Source of the DNA: Actinacidiphila rubida
Lineage (GTDB): Bacteria > Actinomycetota > Actinomycetes > Streptomycetales > Streptomycetaceae
Assembly: GCF_900110255.1 (NCBI RefSeq)
Contig: NZ_FODD01000031.1
Span: 38,210 to 102,209, forward strand
Direction: 5' to 3'
Length of the DNA: 64,000 nucleotides
Below are positions 58,477-64,000 of the stretch, in pieces; the stretch's first letter is position 1, and every line of letters begins with the position of its first letter. The notes under the pieces were generated by a model. That model was not told where the DNA came from. It did not search any database and was given only the letters and a program-made list of their open reading frames with translations. The translations under genes were made by a program, and so were the position numbers.

Positions 58477-60392
58477 GCGACTGGAGGCCCCCGAGATCCG
58501 GGGCACAAGAGCAGCGCGGCAGGTCCCAGCCGTCCTGGGCGGTGAACGGGCCGGACGACCGTCCGGCGCCCGAACCCGAGCCGGGTTACCAGGCCCCGCA
58601 GTACGCCTACGAGGAAGCGCCGCCGGCCTACGGCTACGCGGAGACGTTCACCCCGCCGAGCCCGTCGTACACCGATGATCCGTACGGCGAAAGCGCGCCC
58701 GGCGCGGGCCCGTCCGCGGGCGAGGAGTACCCGCGGGCTCCCTATTACGACCAGGCTGTGAGCGGGGCGTACGGCACGCACGAGCAGGCCGCGCCGGTGG
58801 ACACCTACGCCCTGGACGAGCCGGACGCCGGGTACGCGGTCTACGAGGCGGAGAGCGTGCCGCCCGGCTACGTCCTGCCGGACGTGCCCGAGTCGGCGTG
58901 GTCGTTCGACGCGCGCCGCAGCGTCCGGCTGGGCCGGATCCTGCTGGCGTGCCTGCTGCTGGTCCAGGCCGTGCTGTCGCTGCGGCTGCGCGGGACGGCG
59001 TTCGAGGACGAGGCGCTGTACATCGCCTCCGGCCACTACGAGCTCGCCAACGTCCTGCACGGCACCCCGGTCCCCGTGGACTTCGGCGCCTACTTCTCCG
59101 GGTATCCGAAGTTCTATCCGGTGCTCGCCGCCTCGGTGGACTCGCACTTCGGCCTGACCGGCGTCCGGGTGGTCAGCCTGTTCTTCATGCTCGGCACCAC
59201 CGGGCTGCTGTACGCCATGACCCGCAGGATGTTCAACGTCCGCGCCGCGCTGGGGGCCGCCGCGCTCTTCTGCGGCCTGCAGTCGACGCTGTACCTCGGC
59301 AACTTCGCCACCTACGACGCCCCGGCCCTCTTCCTGCTGGCGCTGTCCGCCTGGCTCGTGGTGCGCACCGGCCGCAGCAACATGGCCTTCGTCCTGCTCG
59401 CCGCCCCGCCCGCCGCGCTGGCCTGCGGCGTGAAGTACGCGGCCGCGCTCTACATGCCGACTCTCGTGGTGCTCGCGGTGCTCACCGCCTACCGCCACCG
59501 CGGGTGGCGCTCCCTGCTCCGCGGAGTGGTCCTCGGCGCCGCCATCGCCGCGCTGCTCGGCCTCGGTCTCAAACTGGCCGGATCGCTCGGCGGCATCAGC
59601 GGCACCACCACCAACCGCGCACACGGCACCGACTCCGCGCTGCGGATGCTCCAGGACAGCGCGAACTGGGGCGGCCTGCTCTTCCTCGCCGCGCTGGGCG
59701 GCTCGATCGCCTACGGCCTGCGGGCCCGGATGGGCGAGATGCCGTGGATCGGCAACGCGACCCCGGGACCGCTACGGCGCGTCTCGCTGGGCGTACTGCT
59801 GACCGGCACCGCGCTGCTGGCCCCCGCGTACCAGATCCACCTGGGCACGGAGATCTCGCTCTACAAGCACGTCGGCTTCGGCCTGCTGTTCGCCGCACCC
59901 ATGGCGGGGCTGGGCCTGGCGCGTCTGGTCGGTCCGCACTTCCGCAATCCCCAGCTCGGGATCATCCTCTTCGTCGCGACCCTGACCTTCGGCATGGTGC
60001 AGTCGCACGAGGAGTACAGCTTCCCGAACAGCAAGCCGATGGTCGCGTACCTGCGGACGGTGGTGAACCACAAGGGCATCTACCTGGCGGAGGAGCAGGA
60101 GGTCCCCGCCTACTACCTGCGCGACGTCACCGGGTGGAACCAGTGGCAGACCACCTTCCTCATGGACTATCAGGCCAAGGACGGCAAGCACTACAGCGGG
60201 CCCGCGGCCTTCAGCGCCGCCGTCCGTGACGCTCACTTCGACGTGATCGAGCTGCACGGAGGGGTGACCCCGGACGCCGACCAGGCGGTCACGGACGCCC
60301 TGAAGGGCAATCCGCACTACCGGCTGACGGCAGTGATCCCGTACACCACGAGCAGCGGCACGAGCGCCTTCCGGATCTGGGTGAAGCAATGA
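58473..60392 (+). CDS. GT-C (PMT/ArnT-like) membrane glycosyltransferase with disordered N-terminus
   Basis: A 639-residue protein. Residues 1-145 are cytoplasmic, Pro/Tyr/Gly/Glu-rich and disordered (repeated PxYxxP and EEAPPAYGYAE-type segments). Then comes a multi-pass GT-C fold with about ten helices. The first periplasmic loop holds GTAFEDEALYIASGHYEL, the acidic ED/DE motif that coordinates the polyprenyl-phosphate sugar in GT39/GT83 enzymes. Later NFATYDAPALFLLALSAW and FGLLFAAPMAGLGLARL are visible. A soluble C-terminal domain ends the protein. The GTG start overlaps the GH26 stop. It probably uses a lipid-linked sugar, perhaps polyprenol-P-mannose made by the downstream synthase (inference). 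Confidence 0.85.
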   Translation: MSDWRPPRSGAQEQRGRSQPSWAVNGPDDRPAPEPEPGYQAPQYAYEEAPPAYGYAETFTPPSPSYTDDPYGESAPGAGPSAGEEYPRAPYYDQAVSGAYGTHEQAAPVDTYALDEPDAGYAVYEAESVPPGYVLPDVPESAWSFDARRSVRLGRILLACLLLVQAVLSLRLRGTAFEDEALYIASGHYELANVLHGTPVPVDFGAYFSGYPKFYPVLAASVDSHFGLTGVRVVSLFFMLGTTGLLYAMTRRMFNVRAALGAAALFCGLQSTLYLGNFATYDAPALFLLALSAWLVVRTGRSNMAFVLLAAPPAALACGVKYAAALYMPTLVVLAVLTAYRHRGWRSLLRGVVLGAAIAALLGLGLKLAGSLGGISGTTTNRAHGTDSALRMLQDSANWGGLLFLAALGGSIAYGLRARMGEMPWIGNATPGPLRRVSLGVLLTGTALLAPAYQIHLGTEISLYKHVGFGLLFAAPMAGLGLARLVGPHFRNPQLGIILFVATLTFGMVQSHEEYSFPNSKPMVAYLRTVVNHKGIYLAEEQEVPAYYLRDVTGWNQWQTTFLMDYQAKDGKHYSGPAAFSAAVRDAHFDVIELHGGVTPDADQAVTDALKGNPHYRLTAVIPYTTSSGTSAFRIWVKQ

Positions 60393-62005
60393 CCGTCGAC
60401 ACATCCGCGCTGAACGGCCTTGCCGACAACGATGCCGGGCAGCTCGGCGACCAGGAGAGCGCGGACGGCGGCGGGGCCGCCGTCCGCCGGTGGAGTCCGT
60501 TCGCCACCGCGGCCCTGTTCCTCCTGCCGACCGCCGCCGCCCTGGTGTCGATCCTGAAGGACCTCAGCGGCCGGCAGCTGTGGCGCGACGAGCACGCCAC
60601 CTGGTGGGCGGCCGGGCTGTCCTTCGGGGACCTGGGCCACCTGATCCGCAGCATCGACGCGGTGTTCACCCCGTACTACATCCTGATGCACTTCTGGGTG
60701 GACGCGGCCGGCGACTCCGCGAGCGCGCTGCGACTGCCGTCGGCGATCGCGATGGGCGCCGCGGCGGGACTGCTGGCCCTGCTGGCCCGGCGGATGTTCA
60801 CCACCCAGGTGGGCGTCGTGGCCGGACTCGCCTTCGCCGTGGTGCCCACGGTGACCCGCTACGGGCAGGAGGCGAGGCCGTACGCGTTCGCCGTGGCGGC
60901 GGTCCTGCTCTCCACGCTGCTGCTGGTCCGGGCCCTGGAACAGCCGACGTTCAAGGGGTGGATCGGCTACACGCTGTCGGTGCCGCTGATCGGCTGGAGC
61001 CACCTGGCGTCCATGGCGGTGCTGCTGCCGCATGTGGTGATGGTCGTCATCGCGCGCCGCCGCGGCAACCACATCGCCGCCTGGGCGTACGCCGCCGCGG
61101 GCACGATGGGGCTGTGCTTCGTGCTGCCGATGGCGGCGGCCGGGTCCACGCAGAAGGGCCAGATCTCCTGGAACAACCCGGGCACCAAGGACCTGGTGAA
61201 CCTTCCGCAGCACCTGTTCGGAAGCTGGGCGGTCGGCGCCCCGGTGATGGCGCTGGGCCTGGTGGGCCTGTGCTTCGCCGGACGGTACGCGCTCCCGCTC
61301 GCGCTGTGGGTGCTGGTGCCGCCGCTCGCCACCTATGCGACGGCGGCGCAGCTCCACCTGTTCCTGCCGCGCTACCTGCTCTTCACCGTGCCGGCCTGGG
61401 TGCTGCTGGCGGCAGTCGCGGTGTGCCGGCTGGCCGGGCCCGTCACCGGGCGGCTCGCCGGACAGGTCCCGACGTTCCGGATCGCCGTCGGCTGGGTGCT
61501 CGCGGCGGCCTCGGTCGCCGCCCTGGCCTGGTCGGCGCTGCCGGGCATCCGTGAGGCCCGCGGGCCGATCCTCGGCGAGCCGGACTTCCGCGGCGTGGCC
61601 CGCATCATCAAGGACGGGCAGCAGCCGCATGACGGCATCGCGTTCGGCGGGGTGATGACCGAGCGGCGCGGCATGGCCTATGAGCTGCGTGACGACAGCG
61701 GCCGCCCGCACGACGTGCTGATGGCCCGCACCCCGCAGCAGGCCGGCATGTACGACGCGGTCGAGTGCAAGCACCCGGTCGCCTGCCTGGCCAAGACCGA
61801 CCGGCTGTGGCTGGTGACCACCTCACCGCCCGGCCTGCAGTACGTGAACATGCCCAAGGCGACGGCCGACGTGCTCCGCAAGGAGTTCCGCGTCATCCGC
61901 ACCACGAAGCTGACGGACATCCAGGTCCTGCTCCTCAAGCGGGTCGTGACGGCCGCCACCGGAAGCTCCGGTGACTCCGCCGCCGACCGCAAGGTGCACA
62001 CCTGA
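60389..62005 (+). CDS. GT-C (PMT-like) membrane glycosyltransferase
   Basis: The second GT-C enzyme of the operon, 538 residues with about eleven helices. The catalytic-type loop after the first helix reads GRQLWRDEHATWWAAGLSFGDLGHLI, with the acidic DE pair. TRYGQEARPYAFAVAAVLLSTLLLVRALE is the conserved second-loop/helix segment of the DUF2029/GT39-like group. The C-terminal soluble portion from about 400 includes DFRGVARIIKDGQQPHDGIAFGG. ATGA overlap (60389-60392) couples it to the preceding gene. Donor probably a polyprenol-phosphate sugar. Confidence 0.85.
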   Translation: MTVDTSALNGLADNDAGQLGDQESADGGGAAVRRWSPFATAALFLLPTAAALVSILKDLSGRQLWRDEHATWWAAGLSFGDLGHLIRSIDAVFTPYYILMHFWVDAAGDSASALRLPSAIAMGAAAGLLALLARRMFTTQVGVVAGLAFAVVPTVTRYGQEARPYAFAVAAVLLSTLLLVRALEQPTFKGWIGYTLSVPLIGWSHLASMAVLLPHVVMVVIARRRGNHIAAWAYAAAGTMGLCFVLPMAAAGSTQKGQISWNNPGTKDLVNLPQHLFGSWAVGAPVMALGLVGLCFAGRYALPLALWVLVPPLATYATAAQLHLFLPRYLLFTVPAWVLLAAVAVCRLAGPVTGRLAGQVPTFRIAVGWVLAAASVAALAWSALPGIREARGPILGEPDFRGVARIIKDGQQPHDGIAFGGVMTERRGMAYELRDDSGRPHDVLMARTPQQAGMYDAVECKHPVACLAKTDRLWLVTTSPPGLQYVNMPKATADVLRKEFRVIRTTKLTDIQVLLLKRVVTAATGSSGDSAADRKVHT

Positions 62006-62123
62006 CCGCAGCGGGACCCTCGCCGCGTCCCGCTCCACCGGACCCACGACCCTGCCCACCGGCTGAACCCGCCGTTCGTCACGAACCGGCTCACGAGGGC
62101 GCAGGAGACCCTGAGGAGAGACC

Positions 62124-62921
62124 ATGCACGTTCCGACTCCGGCCGTTCGGCGCCCGCTCGTGGAGCTGCCGCCGACCTGGGCCCAGAGACCGCTGACCAT
62201 CGTCATGCCGACCTACAACGAGGCCGCCAACCTCCCGCGCATGACCGAGATCGTGATGAGCCTGCCGCTGCCGGGCCTGCACCTGAAGATCGTGGACGAC
62301 TCCAGCCCGGACGGCACCGGCCGGCTCGCCGAGGAACTGGCGGAGAAGTACCTCCGGGACGGCCGCCGCCGGATGAGCGTCCTGCACCGCACCGAGAAGG
62401 ACGGTCTCGGCCGCGCCTACGCGGCCGGGATGCAGGCGGCCCTCGACGAGGGCGCCGAGTTCGTCGTCCAGATGGACGCCGACGGCAGCCACCCGGCGTC
62501 CGCCGTCCCGCAGATGCTGGGCACCGCTCTGTCGACGGGCGCGGGCTTCGTGGTCGGCAGCCGCTACGTGGACGGCGGCTCGCTGGACACGGAGTGGGGC
62601 AAGCACCGGCAGCTGCTGTCGCGGTTCGCCAACCGCTACGCCCGCGCGGTGCTGGACATCCGGATCCGGGACATCACGGCCGGCTTCAACCTGTGGCCGG
62701 CGCAGACGCTGCGCGACATCGGCCTCGGCTCGCTGACCAGCGCCGGCTACAGCTTCCAGGTGGAGCTGAAGTTCCTGGCCGTGCGCCGGGGTCACAGCGC
62801 GGTCGAGATCCCCATCCACTTCGAGGAGCGCACCGAGGGCGTCTCCAAGATGAGCATGTCGACGCAGGTCGAGTCCGCCGTGATGCCGGTGCGCCTTCGT
62901 CTGCGCAACCGCCGCTCGTGA
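62124..62921 (+). CDS. Polyprenol monophosphomannose synthase-like GT2 glycosyltransferase
   Basis: A DPM1-type enzyme of 265 residues making polyprenol-phosphate-mannose from GDP-mannose at the inner leaflet. Signatures: LTIVMPTYNEAANLPRMTEIV near residue 23, LKIVDDSSPDGTGRLAEELAEKY, KDGLGRAYAAGMQAALDEGAEFVVQMDADGSHPAS (DAD metal site), VVGSRYVDGG, and FAVRRGHSAVEIPIHFEERTEGVSKMS-type closing region. There are no C-terminal membrane helices, as in the soluble actinobacterial Ppm catalytic domain. ATG 62124 has GAGGAGAG. It overlaps the GtrA gene by 4 bp, so the lipid-linked sugar is probably flipped by GtrA and used by the two GT-C enzymes. Confidence 0.9.
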   Translation: MHVPTPAVRRPLVELPPTWAQRPLTIVMPTYNEAANLPRMTEIVMSLPLPGLHLKIVDDSSPDGTGRLAEELAEKYLRDGRRRMSVLHRTEKDGLGRAYAAGMQAALDEGAEFVVQMDADGSHPASAVPQMLGTALSTGAGFVVGSRYVDGGSLDTEWGKHRQLLSRFANRYARAVLDIRIRDITAGFNLWPAQTLRDIGLGSLTSAGYSFQVELKFLAVRRGHSAVEIPIHFEERTEGVSKMSMSTQVESAVMPVRLRLRNRRS

Positions 62922-63493
62922 GCGGCCGGCACGCACTCCCGTCGCGGCTGGGCCACTTCTACCGGGAGATCGCGAAGTTCGGCGTGGTCGGCCTGGCGGG
63001 CGTCGTGGTCAACCTGCTGGCCTTCAACGCGATCCAGCGTTACTGGGGCCTGCAGACCGTCCGGGCCAGCGTGCTGGCCACGTTCATCTCCATCATCTGC
63101 AACTACGTGGGCTTCCGGTTCTTCACCTACCGGGACCGGGACGGCGGCAGCCGCGCCCGGGAGCTCGCGCTGTTCTTCGGCTTCAGCCTCGTCGGTCTGG
63201 TCATCGAGAACTCTGTTCTCTACGCCGCGACCTACGGGCTCGGCTGGGACGGCCGGTTGCAGAGCAACGTCTTCAAGTTCGTCGGCGTCGGCGTGGCCAC
63301 CGCGTTCCGCTTCTGGTCCTACCGGACCTGGGTGTTCAAGGTGCTCGACGAGGCCCCGGACGAGGAAGCGGCGACGGAACCCGGCCCGCGGCCCTCGTGG
63401 GCCCCTGGGGCGGACGACGGCGGGGGGACCGCGAGCTGGTTCCAGCCGGCCGCTCCGCACGACGAGTTCACGGTCGCCGACCAGCACCGATGA
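62918..63493 (+). CDS. GtrA-family membrane protein (lipid-linked sugar flippase-like)
   Basis: A 191-residue protein with four transmembrane helices, the GtrA plan: EIAKFGVVGLAGVVVNLLAFNAI, ASVLATFISIICNYVGFRFFTYRDRDGG, ALFFGFSLVGLVIENSVLYAATYGLG and NVFKFVGVGVATAFRFWSYRTWVFK. GtrA proteins are associated with moving undecaprenyl-phosphate-linked sugars across the membrane. The C-terminal 45 residues are acidic and disordered. The GTG start lies in the stop codon of the mannose-phosphate synthase gene (GTGA), a typical GtrB-GtrA-like pair. Confidence 0.92.
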   Translation: MSGRHALPSRLGHFYREIAKFGVVGLAGVVVNLLAFNAIQRYWGLQTVRASVLATFISIICNYVGFRFFTYRDRDGGSRARELALFFGFSLVGLVIENSVLYAATYGLGWDGRLQSNVFKFVGVGVATAFRFWSYRTWVFKVLDEAPDEEAATEPGPRPSWAPGADDGGGTASWFQPAAPHDEFTVADQHR

Positions 63494-63685
63494 CAGAATC
63501 CCGGCGCGTGTCCACACCCGGTCGCCGCTGGTTCCGCGTGACCGGACCGACTCCCGCCGAACGGCGCGGGGGCGAGTGTCCGGATGATATGAACATTCCC
63601 GCAGACTTGGGGACTTGTCCCACCGCCGCCGGCCGATCTGCCGCGGCGGACTTCCGGAGGGGGGCCGGCGTTGGCCGGACAATCC

Positions 63686-64000
63686 ATGCTGTCGAGCCAT
63701 GACCGCCGCAGACGGCGTCACGGCCGGCAGAACCGCACACCCCGCGCCTCGCGCGTGTGGCGCAGCATGCGCGCCGCGGCCGCGACCGTCGTCGGCACCG
63801 CCGTGATCGGGGCCACGCTCAGCGTGGTGGGGGGATCGGCCGCCCAGGCCGACCAGATCACCCAGGGCGTCGACAACCTGCGCACCAACTGGGACGCCGG
63901 CGAGTCCGGGCTCTCGCCCGCCGTCGTGCAGTCCTCCGCCTTCGGGCAGCTCTTCGCCACCCAGCTCGACGGGCAGATCTACGCCCAGCCGCTCACGGTG
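63686..64000 (+). CDS. Secreted quinoprotein-like / beta-propeller protein, 5' part only
   Basis: The reading frame is open to the window end (105 codons). The N-terminus is very basic (SHDRRRRRHGRQNRTPRASRVWRSMR), then a hydrophobic stretch (AAAATVVGTAVIGATLSVVGGSAAQA) gives a signal peptide, perhaps of the long n-region type. The mature part begins DQITQGVDNLRTNWDAGESGLSPAVVQSSAFGQLFATQLDGQIYAQPLTV, the opening pattern of secreted PQQ/YVTN-type propeller proteins (LRTGWDxNExGLSPxxVxxxxFGxLFxTxVDGQVYAQPL). Cut by the window edge. Confidence 0.75.
   Translation, partial: MLSSHDRRRRRHGRQNRTPRASRVWRSMRAAAATVVGTAVIGATLSVVGGSAAQADQITQGVDNLRTNWDAGESGLSPAVVQSSAFGQLFATQLDGQIYAQPLTV

Overview
The DNA is very GC-rich with strong third-position GC, many GTG/TTG starts and 4-bp ATGA/GTGA overlaps between cistrons. 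Together with a mycothiol-type DinB enzyme, F420/FMN luciferase-like enzymes, a bacterial Ku with a lysine-rich tail and DUF6233/DUF5713-type proteins, this points to Streptomyces or a close relative. No rRNA, intact tRNA or CRISPR array was seen.

Left part (0-16.9 kb), chromosomal-looking: msrA opposite a DyP peroxidase-encapsulin nanocompartment; two O6-alkylguanine-DNA methyltransferases around an ECF-like sigma factor; an EI24/CysZ membrane protein; a GH18 chitinase convergent with a very large secreted FG-GAP repeat protein; ku; a SUKH protein; an SDR-fold protein lacking its catalytic residues; a GNAT; and an autoregulated GntR-ABC transporter operon.

16.97-18.76 kb: a compact element with IS21-like ends (a terminal inverted repeat made of iterated 18-bp motifs, three copies left and two inverted copies right) that carries a secreted alpha/beta hydrolase instead of transposase genes. 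This is the most unusual structure in the window.

18.8-37.0 kb: mixed region with a mycothiol-dependent family protein, a FUSC transporter followed by an HNH-nuclease fragment, DUF proteins, a divergent ArsR/MFS pair around a 16-bp-arm palindrome, a PP2C phosphatase, a MOSC-ferredoxin reductase fusion, an alpha/beta hydrolase, a CE1758/CE1759-type monooxygenase/reductase pair and small secreted or hypothetical proteins.

37.15-52.6 kb: a 15.4-kb segment bounded by direct repeats that look like the 3' half of a tRNA-Ser(UGA) gene, each followed by a strong hairpin. It holds an XRE-NB-ARC-TPR regulator and a mostly minus-strand detoxification/catabolic set: two Tat-exported epoxide hydrolases, quinone oxidoreductase, MarR, LLM enzyme, SDR, MFS pump, two related acyl esterases, a SnoaL-like protein and an AraC regulator. 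Three promoters share an 18-bp dyad, probably the MarR operator. A barstar remnant and a 5'-truncated FUSC gene lie at the right edge.

53.4-64 kb: an envelope-glycan locus. galU and a second nucleotidyltransferase diverge from a translationally coupled operon of cellulose-synthase-like glycosyltransferase, GH26 lipoprotein and two GT-C glycosyltransferases, followed by polyprenol-phosphate-mannose synthase and a GtrA flippase-like protein. A secreted quinoprotein-like gene runs off the right edge. The first 260 bases hold nothing I can support.
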